A model generated the notes under the pieces. That model saw only the letters and a program-made list of their open reading frames with translations, was not told the DNA's origin and ran no database searches. A DNA stretch of 64,000 nucleotides from Dyella kyungheensis (lineage in GTDB: Bacteria > Pseudomonadota > Gammaproteobacteria > Xanthomonadales > Rhodanobacteraceae): positions 1 through 64,000 of the forward strand of contig NZ_JADIKC010000011.1 in NCBI RefSeq assembly GCF_016905005.1, written 5' to 3'. A program made the translations under genes and the position numbers. Below, piece by piece: positions 16,425 through 25,822 of this stretch; the first letter of the stretch is position 1, and every line of letters begins with the position of its first letter.

Positions 16425-17870
16425 CTATTTGATCAGCTCCAGATCCGGCAGCTTCCATGATTTGTCGAAGAACGATTTCTCCGGGCCATAGAGACGGAAC
16501 AACAGCTCGAACTCCCCGTGCGGATCGGTCGGCACCCAGTTGCTTTCCTTGCCCGAAGGCGCAGCCGGCGCAAAGTAGATATCGATCGATCCATCGGCAT
16601 TCTTCTGCAAGCCGGGCGTGTTCGACCCCCGGCTTGGCCAGCGCATGTCCTTGATAAGTGCATGCGTATCGTGATCGTAAGCCGTGACCGACCAGTAGAG
16701 CTTGACGGGCGGGTTGGCCGGCACGTGCAGGCGATAGGCCATTGCGCCATTCAGTGGGTTGCCGTTCTTGTCGTTGATGGTCACCAGGTAGAACTGACCC
16801 GCACCCAGATGTTTCGCGGAAAAGTAGGCGAGGGCATAGGCAACGGCTCGACTATCGATGGGATACCGGTTCGGGTTGGCAAAATGGTCGGCCATGTCGC
16901 CCGGAAAACTGGCCGGCACGGGCAGTGCCCAGTGCATGCCTTCGTTGAAGGGAGGCACGAAGGCTTGCTCCGTCCAAAGTTGAATCAAACGCCTCGCCTC
17001 CGGACCCAAGCGATCGAAGCTGGCCTTGTTGGCCGCCAGCGCTCCGTCCTGCTTGCCTTTGGCGATGCCCAGCGAAGCCAGCGGATCGATCATGGCCTTG
17101 TCGCGTTCGAGCCATGGTTCGATCTGCACGAAGCGATTGAGTGCGTCGAAGAAGCGCGAATCGTAGGGAATGGTCGAGTCGTACGGCTTGTCGAACGCAT
17201 CCACGAAATGCGTTTCTCCTGCGGCCGACGAGCTTTCGTGCGGAAGGGGATAGAAGCGAATGCGTTTCCCGTATGCCACGGCTTTGGCGATGTCGGCATC
17301 GCTGCCGCTGCTCAGGTTGGAACGCAGGATTGCAAAGCCGCGATAGGTGGGCGAGCGCAGGGCGAAATAGCCATCCGGCACCTTGTCCTTGAAACCGGGA
17401 GGCAGGATCAGGTACTTGCCGCCGCTGCCCTTGTCCAGGCCGGCAGGGCCGACGTCCTCCAATGGATTTTGCCATCCATCGTCAATGCTTCCGGTAATCG
17501 ACCCCTCGCCGGCAGCGGGAATCTCCAGCACGACCGGCCCATTGCGCGTGTCGTAGAACGGCGTGAAGTAAATGGTGTCGGGATTGGGCGTGAGCGTCTG
17601 GTTCTTCCAGTTGAGCGGCCTGGACCAATAAATGACCTGGTTGCCTCCGCCGCCCAGCTTTTCGAACGCATCGAGCATCAGCTGGAAATTGACGGCAGGC
17701 ATGCCCCATACGAAGGCGTCGACGGACCGGCGCTCGATGTTTCGCTGGATCAGTTCCTGCTGGCTGCTATTGCCGCGGGAATCAGGGGAATCGGCGGCAC
17801 GCGAAGGACTGAGCGACAGGCACGCAGCGAGCGCAACGGCCATGGAAATGGCGGTTTGACGTGCTTTCAC
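16425..17870 (-). CDS. Secreted DUF1254/DUF1214 protein
   Basis: A 481-residue exported protein. A Sec signal (ISMAVALAACLSLSPSRAA) precedes a DUF1254 domain (AFVWGMPAVNFQLM, TLTPNPDTIYFTPFYD, and GPVVLEIPAAGEGSITGSIDD) and a C-terminal DUF1214 domain (FYLVTINDKNGNPLNGAMAY, WVPTDPHGEFELLFRLY). These paired domains are widespread in proteobacteria, without a settled biochemical role. The GTG at 17870 is chosen because AAAGGAG lies 7 bases before it; the ATG at 17888 lies upstream of that site. Confidence 0.88.
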   Translation of the reverse strand: MKARQTAISMAVALAACLSLSPSRAADSPDSRGNSSQQELIQRNIERRSVDAFVWGMPAVNFQLMLDAFEKLGGGGNQVIYWSRPLNWKNQTLTPNPDTIYFTPFYDTRNGPVVLEIPAAGEGSITGSIDDGWQNPLEDVGPAGLDKGSGGKYLILPPGFKDKVPDGYFALRSPTYRGFAILRSNLSSGSDADIAKAVAYGKRIRFYPLPHESSSAAGETHFVDAFDKPYDSTIPYDSRFFDALNRFVQIEPWLERDKAMIDPLASLGIAKGKQDGALAANKASFDRLGPEARRLIQLWTEQAFVPPFNEGMHWALPVPASFPGDMADHFANPNRYPIDSRAVAYALAYFSAKHLGAGQFYLVTINDKNGNPLNGAMAYRLHVPANPPVKLYWSVTAYDHDTHALIKDMRWPSRGSNTPGLQKNADGSIDIYFAPAAPSGKESNWVPTDPHGEFELLFRLYGPEKSFFDKSWKLPDLELIK

Positions 17871-17949
17871 AGGCGATCTCCTTTGCATGCGATAGCCAAA
17901 GGATGTTCTGGGGAAATGGCCTGCGCATCCGAAGAATCACGCGGCGGTA

Positions 17950-18369
17950 CTAAGTAGTTTTACGTTTCCGCAATCGCTTGGCGTTGCTGATCGCACGCTG
18001 CCGATACGGCTGCATTCCCGCGGTGAGAATCCTGGCGGCCGAATCGGTGACGGCGGCAGCGCTTTTTCGGCTTCCTCGACCGTTGTAGAGCCACCACGGG
18101 GTCAACCAGGCATGTGCGGCGGTCGAACTTGCGGTGAAGAACATGGCGGTGGCCGATTGCTGAGTCGCCGCTACCTTCTCCGTGACCATGCCGACCAGTT
18201 CGCTTCGATCCCTGGCGGAAGGCGAATGGCCCATGCGGCTCATCTGGACGCTTCGTCGAGCCACCACTTCGGCCGATGCGGTCAGCATCTCCGCCGAGCG
18301 AGCAGCCAGGTTCCACCACACCATCATCGGATTGGTTCCGTTGAAGGCGCTCTTCTGCTTGCGTCGCAT
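17950..18369 (-). CDS. Phasin-like protein
   Basis: A 139-residue basic, helical protein with the layout of polyhydroxyalkanoate-granule-associated phasins: NPMMVWWNLAARSAEMLTAS near the start, ARDRSELVGMVTEKV, and a Lys/Arg-rich C-terminal tail NAKRLRKRK. Phasins coat polymer granules. No phaC or phaZ gene is in the window, so this is a family-level guess; another small helical DNA- or granule-binding protein is possible. AGGA precedes the ATG. Confidence 0.55.
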   Translation of the reverse strand: MRRKQKSAFNGTNPMMVWWNLAARSAEMLTASAEVVARRSVQMSRMGHSPSARDRSELVGMVTEKVAATQQSATAMFFTASSTAAHAWLTPWWLYNGRGSRKSAAAVTDSAARILTAGMQPYRQRAISNAKRLRKRKTT

Positions 18370-18615
18370 GTGATGGTCCTGAGGGAGAGGGAGGTTCGGC
18401 ACACATGAAGCGGGGCAGTGAGTCCGAATGGGAGTACGGCCGCTGCCCCGCTGCGACTGACGTCGATGCCCTTGCCCGGTCGGAGAATCCAGCCTGGGTA
18501 GAACGGACTTTCGGCCGAGTCGCAGCCGCATAGTTTCCGATGAGCTGTCAGGGGCGTGTGTAAACCGTCGGTTCGTGGCGTTAATGGTTCGGCACCCAGG
18601 GCTGGCGGCACACGA

Positions 18616-19281
18616 TCAAACTCTCCCGCCATCCCGGTAATCAGGCAAGTAGACCGGATCCAGCCGTCTGGCATCCTCCATCCATTCGACGACCGACGTT
18701 CGTTGAAGAAGCAGGTCCATCCAGGTGGCCGCTTCGGCCCAGCGCGTGGGAACCGCGACATGGCTGAATATGCGCATGATCGTAGGCACGAAGGCCAGAT
18801 CCGCGAGAGAAAGCGAGCCCATCAGGTAAGGACCGCCCGAGCGACGCAGGCAGTCGCACCATGCGGCAAGAAGACGCTTGGCGTCGGCTGTTTCTTCGGC
18901 CGTGGGATCCCGCTTGTTCTCATAGAAGACGCTTTCAAAAGAAAGTGCTGGGCACAGGCCCGTGACTCCGCTGTGCTGCCATGCGAGCAGGGAGCGGGCC
19001 ACCGCTCTGGCCTTGCTCTCCTTGGGAAGAAGGTCTCCACCGACCCGATCATTGGCGTATTCCATGATCGCCATCGAATCGAAGATGACCACGTCATCAA
19101 CCATCAGTGCGGGGACGGATGCCGATGGCGAGAAGCGGGCGACCGCCGCGAGGGCATCCCCCCTGGCGGGTTCGGTGAGATCGACGCTCTTGAGGTCGAA
19201 GCGCAGGCCCGCCTCCTTGAGCGCGAGCCAGGCGCGGAACGACCAACTGGATGCGTTCTTGGTGCCGGAGTAGAGAATCAT
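18616..19281 (-). CDS. Glutathione S-transferase family protein
   Basis: A 221-residue cytosolic GST. The N-terminal thioredoxin-like domain begins LYSGTKNASSWSFRAWLALKE and contains SPSASVPALMVDDVVIFDSMAIMEY (split over the cis-Pro and Asp-Ser motifs that bind glutathione). The all-helical C-terminal domain has GSLSLADLAFVPTIMR, the usual N-capping box. It is divergently arranged with the gene at 19380. The ATG at 19281 has GGAAGAG upstream; the frame stays open beyond it without a better site. Substrate unknown. Confidence 0.88.
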   Translation of the reverse strand: MILYSGTKNASSWSFRAWLALKEAGLRFDLKSVDLTEPARGDALAAVARFSPSASVPALMVDDVVIFDSMAIMEYANDRVGGDLLPKESKARAVARSLLAWQHSGVTGLCPALSFESVFYENKRDPTAEETADAKRLLAAWCDCLRRSGGPYLMGSLSLADLAFVPTIMRIFSHVAVPTRWAEAATWMDLLLQRTSVVEWMEDARRLDPVYLPDYRDGGRV

Positions 19282-19379
19282 GACTGCTCTTCCATCGCAT
19301 GGTGTGCCAATCGACACAGGACTCGCGCACGGGGATATGGATACCTTGTCCGTCCCCGACCACACAAGAGACAGCCTGC

Positions 19380-19841
19380 ATGCCTCAAAACATGCCCACC
19401 GAATTGCATGACAGCCTGCGTCCGCTGGAAGGCGACTGGACGGGCGAGGGCGAGGTTTATCCGAACCCATGGGGTCCGTCCGGGCCGACGCAATGTGCGT
19501 GGAAGTTCAGGATGGCCCACAGCGGGTTTCACATGATTCATGACTATCGTGAGGTTCGCGATGGGTCGTTCCGATTCGAAGCCCACGGGGTGATAAGTGT
19601 CGATCCGTCGACGGGGTCGATCGTGTGGTTCCTGTTCGACGACTACGGATTTCCGCCGGTCGATCCCGCCCGAGGCGGCTGGAAAGACGGTTGCCTCGAA
19701 CTGGTCAAGTCGACGCCTCGCGGAGTAGGTCGCACGCAACTCGAATTGAGCGAGCAGGGGCTGGTTTACACGGTGGATTTCACGCCGCCGGGTGCCAACG
19801 AGCCAATGGTGGTCGCCAGGTCGACGCTCCGGCGCGTGTAA
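19380..19841 (+). CDS. DUF1579-like small soluble protein
   Basis: A 153-residue protein without a signal. It opens with LHDSLRPLEGDWTGEGEVYP, then alternating beta-strand segments (HDYREVRDGSFRFEAHGVI, SIVWFLFDDYG), the pattern of DUF1579 or lipocalin-like barrel proteins. Function unknown. It is divergent from the GST gene with about 98 bases between them, so the two may share a regulatory region. Confidence 0.65.
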   Translation: MPQNMPTELHDSLRPLEGDWTGEGEVYPNPWGPSGPTQCAWKFRMAHSGFHMIHDYREVRDGSFRFEAHGVISVDPSTGSIVWFLFDDYGFPPVDPARGGWKDGCLELVKSTPRGVGRTQLELSEQGLVYTVDFTPPGANEPMVVARSTLRRV

Positions 19842-19989
19842 AGCCGTGGCCTCTTTGCACGGTGGTGATGCAGAGCCATTCATCTGACTGAATTTCGTGT
19901 CTGTCGCTGTTGCACATTTCGTTCGACAGCGAAATGACGCGAGCATCCCATCGCTACGATGGGTGCTCACTCAGAACAGGCCTTACGCC

Positions 19990-20991
19990 ATGCTGGTATC
20001 GATGCTTTTGACCCTCGCGGCTTCGGCAAATCCACAGCCGGCCGCGCTCGAAACCACGTTGCTGGACATCCCGGGGACTCGAGGTGAGCTTCTGGCGTTG
20101 CATTGCGTATCGCCTGAAAAGGGATCGGGCAAGGCCATCCTGTTTATCCATGGCGCTAGTTTTCCAACGCGCCTGGCCAGTGGCTTTGAATTCGCACCGG
20201 GCGACTCCTGGCTGCATGCTGCCGCGCGGCACGGCTATTTGGCCTGCGGCCTCGATTTCCTCGGGTTCGGCGATTCAAGCCGGCCTCGCGCCATGCAGGG
20301 CGATCGTAACGACGCGCCGCCGGTAATGCGTGGGACGCAGGCTGCCGAGCAAATCGCCTTGGCGGTGGACTATCTGCATGCCGAGAGAAACATCAGCACG
20401 CTTCACGTGGTTGCCCACTCCTGGGGAACCGTGCCGGCCGCGCGTTTCGCAGCCATGCATTCCGGCGAGTTGGTCTCGCTCACCCTGTTCGGCCCGATCG
20501 TGCCCATTGCGAGTGCGTCCAAAGAGCAGGACGACTATGGCGCGTGGTGGAGCATCACGGCGCCGGAGCGGCTGGAGCAACTGCATTACAAGAGCATGCT
20601 GCCGCCTGATCTGCATCTGCTGGAGCCGGCCGTCGAGCAGAACTGGGCTGCGGCATTCAGTAAATCCGCACCTCACGCACCGACCGACGCGGCGGGTGTC
20701 CTGCGTATTCCCTCCGGGCCGTCGGCGGATATTCACGATGCGCGATTGGGCATCTACCCGTACCGGGCTGCCGACGTGCGCGTGCCGGTGTTCGTGGTGT
20801 ACGGAAGCTACGACAACATCGTCAACGACCAAACAGCCGCGCCGTTCCTGAGTCGCTTCGTGCATAGCCCACTGCGATGGCAACTTCATATCGACGACGG
20901 CACGCACGTGATGCATCTGGAGAAGGCTCGACGCTCGCTCTACGAGAGCGTCAACGCCTTTGTGCAGGCTGCGGAATCCATGGGGCACTGA
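19990..20991 (+). CDS. Exported alpha/beta hydrolase
   Basis: A 333-residue alpha/beta hydrolase with a short N-terminal signal (MLVSMLLTLAASANPQ). The oxyanion region is AILFIHGASFPT, the nucleophile elbow AHSWGT, the acid likely Asp in VVYGSYDNIVND, and the histidine in DDGTHVMHLE. It probably hydrolyses an ester or amide. The usual G-x-S-x-G elbow is A-H-S-W-G here, which is tolerated in the fold. Substrate cannot be predicted; the neighbours at 19380 and 21043 are small proteins without pathway links. Confidence 0.85.
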   Translation: MLVSMLLTLAASANPQPAALETTLLDIPGTRGELLALHCVSPEKGSGKAILFIHGASFPTRLASGFEFAPGDSWLHAAARHGYLACGLDFLGFGDSSRPRAMQGDRNDAPPVMRGTQAAEQIALAVDYLHAERNISTLHVVAHSWGTVPAARFAAMHSGELVSLTLFGPIVPIASASKEQDDYGAWWSITAPERLEQLHYKSMLPPDLHLLEPAVEQNWAAAFSKSAPHAPTDAAGVLRIPSGPSADIHDARLGIYPYRAADVRVPVFVVYGSYDNIVNDQTAAPFLSRFVHSPLRWQLHIDDGTHVMHLEKARRSLYESVNAFVQAAESMGH

Positions 20992-21042
20992 GGTGCCTTC
21001 GGCAAGGAAACTCCCCGACTCCCACGACATGGCGTGTAGCTC

Positions 21043-21741
21043 ATGAACCCCAATGACGTAACTCCGCCTAACCAGTTTGAGCGAAAGGAAGACAGTCGCT
21101 CGTTGTTCGCGGTCGTGTTCGAAGTCAGGCCGGACGATGAGCGCGGCGACGATTACCTGAGCATTGCCGGCGGCCTCCGTCCCCGTCTCGTGACGATGCC
21201 TGGCTTTCTGGAGAACGAGCGATTCCGCAGCCGTTCGCGACCGGGTTGGTTGCTCTCGCTGTCGCTATGGGACGACGAAAAGGCACTCGTCCGCTGGAGA
21301 ACCGTGGAAAAGCACCATGACGCGCAACGCGAAGGGCGGCAGGGCGTGCTCGACGATTACCACATCCGCGTCGGCGAGGTCACCGTGGTTTCCGGCCGGT
21401 TCGCCGACCGCCAGGTCGGCTGGATGCGCCACGACGCCACGCGGATCGGCGAATGCCAGGCGCTGACCATTGTCGACACACGAGATGCGCCGGACACAAC
21501 GCTGCCGGATCACTACCGCGGCACTCCCCATGCAGTCGAGCACGAGGTGTTCGACCACATCGGCACCCACGGGCGCGTCGCCATCGTGAACGCCTGGCGC
21601 ACCCAGGAGGAGGCAGATGCCTTTGCCGTCGCTGCCCGGTCGCAGTGGGGCACGGGCGCCGGGATCTATGCCGTGCGCGTCTTCAGGGATTACAGCCTGC
21701 ACGATCGACGCGAGGCGCCGCAGTTTTATCCGCCGCGCTAA
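21043..21741 (+). CDS. Antibiotic-biosynthesis-monooxygenase-fold protein
   Basis: A 232-residue soluble protein with two halves that each resemble the dimeric alpha/beta-barrel (ABM/EthD) fold: LFAVVFEVRPDDERGDDYL, MPGFLENERFRS, and SLSLWDDEKALVRWR in the first half. The second half, VAIVNAWRTQEEADAFAVAAR, is followed by IYAVRVFRDYSLHDRRE. It may degrade or sense a small reactive compound. No clear Shine-Dalgarno site lies before the ATG, and the enzyme activity is unknown. Confidence 0.65.
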   Translation: MNPNDVTPPNQFERKEDSRSLFAVVFEVRPDDERGDDYLSIAGGLRPRLVTMPGFLENERFRSRSRPGWLLSLSLWDDEKALVRWRTVEKHHDAQREGRQGVLDDYHIRVGEVTVVSGRFADRQVGWMRHDATRIGECQALTIVDTRDAPDTTLPDHYRGTPHAVEHEVFDHIGTHGRVAIVNAWRTQEEADAFAVAARSQWGTGAGIYAVRVFRDYSLHDRREAPQFYPPR

Positions 21742-22506
21742 AAGTCCGCGCGAGACAAGTTGATGCGGCGTTGGACGCCAGGGAGCCGCGCGACTGGGTT
21801 GGCCACGCTCAATTTCCGGCGCGCCTACAAAAGATTGGGCCGACCGTGGCCGCTTTTGTATGGCTCGACCGACGTAATTGCTCTCCGTCCGCCAGGTCTG
21901 GCACACGAACCGCATCGCCTTCGCCCTGCTTTTTTTTGCGCCGCAGCGTGACAGCTTGCGGGTTCAGCGTCTTAATGCGGCGCACAGGGGATTAGATCGA
22001 TCCAAGCCTCGAGTGATACTGGTGATCTCGCGGAAGCGAAGGAACTGGCGGACTTGGGCTTGGGCTGGGAGGAGAGGGGTGGCTGGCGCGCTTCAGGGGC
22101 GTTCCGGCATGCCGCTACCTCCCACCAACCGATTGAGGGAGAGAAGCCGTCTCATGGCATCACATACCGCCCGCATTTCCGTGCCCACGAATTCCTGTGT
22201 CGTTTATGTGCCCGCGCCGGCGGGAACCCACGACCGCGCTTGTCCCGCAGCCGCCGCAGTCTCCTCGTCGAGCATGTGCTGCTTTAGCGCGGACACCGCC
22301 GAAGTTTTCCAGGAACGCAAAGAGGCTTAGCAGCATTCGCTGTTGACGGGCCGATGGCCTGTCTGTTTCGGGAATTTTGGATCGATTCAATTCAAGAGAG
22401 GGAGAGCACGCCTGCGCGATCGATCGCGCATTTGCAGCAGTGATCAAACGGGGGATCACCGCGCCAACTCCTTGAGGGCGCATATCAAGTAGGGGAATCG
22501 ACAAAG
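21742..22506. other. Long intergenic region upstream of the TBDR
   Basis: No gene is supported here: the largest frame (21878-22330) shows no motif and has no ribosome site. A short REP-like hairpin with arms CCCGC and GCGGG lies at 22211-22224. The 3' end is the TBDR leader, with the element at 22396-22430. The length suggests a long 5' untranslated region or decayed sequence. Confidence 0.5.
22396..22430 (+). promoter_or_regulatory. TBDR leader element with 18-bp palindrome
   Basis: A block from GAGAGGG to CGCCTGCG (22396-22416) overlaps a perfect palindrome at 22413-22430 (half-site TGCGCGATC). It lies about 80-110 bases before the TBDR ATG, where an mRNA hairpin or a repressor site would act. 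The first block recurs at 8027-8047. Confidence 0.5.
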
Positions 22507-25500
22507 ATGACTTACCTGCCACACGTGTTCACGCGCAAGCCGTTGTATGCCGCACTCGCCATGGCGACCTTGTCGTTGGGCGGCAGCCTTGGACTATCCA
22601 TGCCTGCGTTCGCGCAGACAGCGGCGCCGACCGCAACGCCGCCGCCCGCGCAGGCGGCCAATGGCTCAGCGGCGACCAAGGACGACCAGAACAAGAAAAC
22701 CGACAAGGAGAAAAGCGGAGACGCCAAGACCCTCGATGCGGTCGTCGTCACCAGCTTCCGCCAGTCGGTCGACCAGAACATGCAGGACAAGCGCGATTCC
22801 AATTCCATCGTCGAGGTGATCAACGCGCAGAACATCGCGCAGTTTCCGGCGAAGAACATCGCCGACGCGCTGGCGCATGTGCCGGGCGTGGTGATTACGC
22901 GCGAATCGGGCGAAGGCAAGACGGTGAGTATTCGCGGCCTGGCGCCCGAGCTGACGCTCACCGAATTGAACGGCAACTACGTGGCCTCGGCCGATACGTC
23001 GGCCGGACTCTCGCGTTCGTTCAACTACACGCTGATGCCGGCCAACATGTTCTCCGACATCAAGCTGTACAAGAGTCTCGAAGCGCGCCTGGATGAAGGC
23101 GGCATTGGCGGCAATGTCGATCTGCGCACTCGCCGCCCGCTGGAAATGAAGGCGAACGATGGCTTCGTGTCGCTCAACGCGGCAGGCTCGGACAACAGCG
23201 GCAAGGTCACCCCGCAGGGCTCGGCCTTGTGGTCGTGGAAGAACAAGGACGAGACCTTTGGCGTGCTGGTCGCCGGCTCGTACCAGAAGCGCCGCGACGT
23301 CGACTACATGGCCAATGCGTCGAGCTGGCACTGGTGGTCGAACGACTGTACCGATTACACGACGTGCACCGCGCAACCGACCGATGTGCACGGGCATCAA
23401 TACGGCGCGGACGTCGCGCCCAATCTGGCGCTGTGGCCCGGCGGCGGCGTCACCGACCAGAGCGGCAAGAGCTATTCGGGCTACTGGATGCCGCAGCAGT
23501 TCGCGACCAGCCGCAACCAGCTGGACCTGACCACCAAGGGTGCGCAGGCCACCATGCAGTTCAAGCCCACCGATCATTTCCTGATGACCGGCAACTACTT
23601 CCGCTTCCAGCGCCAGCAGACGCAGATCACCAATACGCTGGAAGTGCCGGAATGGGGCCTGCCCACCGACACCTACGCCAATCAGCAGGGCCGTCTGCTC
23701 GCGCCCAATGGTTTGACCTTCGATCCGTCGCATACCGTCGTCACCGGCGCCAACTATGTGCTGCCGCCGGCCGGCACCGGTTGCAATTCGCTGACCAATC
23801 CCGTCACTGGCGCGGCACGCCAGCCCGTCGACGTGTGCTCCACCGAAATTCCGTGGACCACCGGCAATTACTCGGTCGAGAAAGCCACCTCGCAGACCAT
23901 CAACCTGGAAGGCGACTGGGATAACGGCGGCGCGCTCAGCGGTTCGTTCAACGTGGGCCGCACCTGGGCCACCGGTGGTCCGTCGGTGGAATTGGGCATG
24001 GCCGCCAAGCCGCGCAATTTCGTCAACGGCCAGTGGGTGGATGGCAGCAACGGCGCGTCGTGGACTTTGAACGGCAAGCCGACGCTCAACGCCTCGCCCG
24101 ACGTGCTGCGCAACATGCTGGCAGGCGAGGGCCAGGTCGATCTGGGCTCGACCGGGTCGAACATGGTCAACACCAGCACCTCGCAGAACTTCGCGCAGGC
24201 CGATTTCACCTGGGCCTTCGAAGACAGCTGGATGCAGTCGCTGCAGTTCGGCGTGAAGTACCGCGACAACCACGCCGAGCAGCAGAACAACGAACTGCGC
24301 TGGTACTGCAAGGGCACGCAGCTGCAGTTCCAGACCTGCGATCCCAATGCCGGCCAGTTGCCGGCGGGCTTCCTGCAGCCCGGCTCGATGGACGGCAACA
24401 CCGAGGCGTATAACGACAGCATCTTCCCGGCGATCAATTTCCCGGCCTACTACAACTACCTCAACAACACCTATGACCGGGTGCTGTTCAACCATCCGGA
24501 AGACAAGTCGTCGATCCAGGAAAAGATCTCGGCAGCGTACGTGCAGGCGAACTTCGACACCGGCTCGCTGCGCGGCAACGTGGGTCTGCGCTTCGTCAGC
24601 ACCAAGCAGGACCTCACCGTCGCCGATGAGATCACCACCAACAACGCGGTGTACTACCACGATGGCGGCGGCAATATCCTGATCTGTCCGGCGACGGGTT
24701 TGAACGTTGCTGGCGGCCCGTGCGCACCGGGCGACTTCCAGTATCTGCCGCGCGAGCAGTCGGTGATCGAGACGTTCTCCAACGCCTCGTCGCACAAGCA
24801 GTACAACAAGTTGCTGCCGAGCTTCAACGTGGCCTGGACCGTGGCGGACAACTTCGTGCTGCGCGCCGCGGGCTCGCAGGCGCTGGCCCGCGCCAACTAC
24901 ACCGACCTAGCCCAGCTGGGCAGCCTCACCAACAACACGCAGGAGTATTACAACGACCGCAAGCAGTTCGGTGCACCGCTTCCGGGCTGGTACGGCAGCG
25001 GCGCGAATCCGGACCTGAAGCCGTTCACGGCGACCCAGTTCGACCTGGCAGGCGAGTGGTACTACGCGCCCGAATCGGTGGTGGGCGTCGATCTGTTCCA
25101 GAAGAAGGTGAAGAACTTCGTCGTGCCGGTGACCGTCAACAACATGACGGTGGACGTCAACGGCACGCCGACGCCGTTCATGCAGTACAGCACCAACGCC
25201 AACGGCCGCTCCGGCACCTCCAAGGGCGTGGAGTTGTACACGCAACATACGTTCGACATGGGCTTTGGCTATATCGCCAATTACACGCTCAACAAGACCA
25301 ACGAAACGCCGGTCTCGCTGGGCGATACGCAGGTGGGCAAGTCAGAGCTGATCGGCAGCGCCAAGTACGCGGCGAACATCTCGCTGTTCTATGAAAAGAA
25401 CGGCCTGCTGCTGCGTGCCACCAGCAACTGGACGGGCCGCACCATGCAGGGTCTGTCGTCCGGCCTGCCGATCTACACGGAGCCGTACAACCAGATCGAC

Positions 25501-25680
25501 TTGAACGGCGACTACGAGTTCACCAAGCACCTGATGGTGACGGCGTCGATCATCAATCTGACCAAGTCCACGCCCCGCCAGTACCTGGGTGGCGATACCA
25601 CGGCGCGCCTATATCAGCTCGAATATGCCGGCCGCCAGTACTACGTTGGCCTGACCTACAAGTTCGGCGACGGCGGTTGA
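22507..25680 (+). CDS. TonB-dependent receptor (carbohydrate type)
   Basis: Outer-membrane ligand-gated channel, 1057 residues, of the Caulobacter/Xanthomonas carbohydrate-associated TBDR class (TIGR01782-like). It has a signal peptide to about residue 36, a Lys/Asp/Gln-rich linker, the TonB box LDAVVVTSF near 77, and the plug with VIEVINAQNIAQFP-type sequence (here IVEVINAQNIAQFPAKNIADAL) and VSIRGLAPELTLTELNG. The 22-strand barrel ends in YAGRQYYVGLTYKF. It is followed by GH92 and GH2 genes, so it likely imports a mannose-containing oligosaccharide. Tandem hairpins separate it from GH92. Confidence 0.95.
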   Translation: MTYLPHVFTRKPLYAALAMATLSLGGSLGLSMPAFAQTAAPTATPPPAQAANGSAATKDDQNKKTDKEKSGDAKTLDAVVVTSFRQSVDQNMQDKRDSNSIVEVINAQNIAQFPAKNIADALAHVPGVVITRESGEGKTVSIRGLAPELTLTELNGNYVASADTSAGLSRSFNYTLMPANMFSDIKLYKSLEARLDEGGIGGNVDLRTRRPLEMKANDGFVSLNAAGSDNSGKVTPQGSALWSWKNKDETFGVLVAGSYQKRRDVDYMANASSWHWWSNDCTDYTTCTAQPTDVHGHQYGADVAPNLALWPGGGVTDQSGKSYSGYWMPQQFATSRNQLDLTTKGAQATMQFKPTDHFLMTGNYFRFQRQQTQITNTLEVPEWGLPTDTYANQQGRLLAPNGLTFDPSHTVVTGANYVLPPAGTGCNSLTNPVTGAARQPVDVCSTEIPWTTGNYSVEKATSQTINLEGDWDNGGALSGSFNVGRTWATGGPSVELGMAAKPRNFVNGQWVDGSNGASWTLNGKPTLNASPDVLRNMLAGEGQVDLGSTGSNMVNTSTSQNFAQADFTWAFEDSWMQSLQFGVKYRDNHAEQQNNELRWYCKGTQLQFQTCDPNAGQLPAGFLQPGSMDGNTEAYNDSIFPAINFPAYYNYLNNTYDRVLFNHPEDKSSIQEKISAAYVQANFDTGSLRGNVGLRFVSTKQDLTVADEITTNNAVYYHDGGGNILICPATGLNVAGGPCAPGDFQYLPREQSVIETFSNASSHKQYNKLLPSFNVAWTVADNFVLRAAGSQALARANYTDLAQLGSLTNNTQEYYNDRKQFGAPLPGWYGSGANPDLKPFTATQFDLAGEWYYAPESVVGVDLFQKKVKNFVVPVTVNNMTVDVNGTPTPFMQYSTNANGRSGTSKGVELYTQHTFDMGFGYIANYTLNKTNETPVSLGDTQVGKSELIGSAKYAANISLFYEKNGLLLRATSNWTGRTMQGLSSGLPIYTEPYNQIDLNGDYEFTKHLMVTASIINLTKSTPRQYLGGDTTARLYQLEYAGRQYYVGLTYKFGDGG

Positions 25681-25690
25681 TCGTGTCATG

Positions 25691-25719
25691 GCGAGGCCGG
25701 GCCGCGTGCCCGGCCTCGC
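25691..25719. terminator. Strong hairpin after the TBDR gene
   Basis: A 12-bp perfect stem (GCGAGGCCGGGC with its complement) and loop of 5, 11 bases after the TBDR stop. No T-run follows, so it may act as a partial terminator or as an RNA-stability element that lowers expression of the downstream hydrolases relative to the receptor. Confidence 0.55.
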
Positions 25720-25735
25720 GACCGCATTATCCACG

Positions 25736-25772
25736 GCCCTTCCGCTTCTCCTTGCGGGCGAAGCGGAAGGGC
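25736..25772. repeat. Second strong hairpin in the TBDR-GH92 gap
   Basis: A 13-bp perfect stem (GCCCTTCCGCTTC with its complement) around an 11-base loop, 17 bases after the first hairpin and 51 bases before the GH92 ATG. No T-run follows. The two hairpins together occupy most of the untranslated gap. Confidence 0.55.
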
Positions 25773-25822
25773 AGTTGCCTGACTCGACATGGATGCGCCT
25801 CCCCAGCGCTCGGGAATCCACT

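Noticed and set aside
22211-22224. Short CCCGC/GCGGG hairpin as a mobile REP element
   Set aside because: Only a 5-bp stem and one copy noticed; too weak to call.
22666-24795. 709-codon minus-strand frame
   Set aside because: Fully antisense to the TBDR gene with no motif; a codon-bias shadow.
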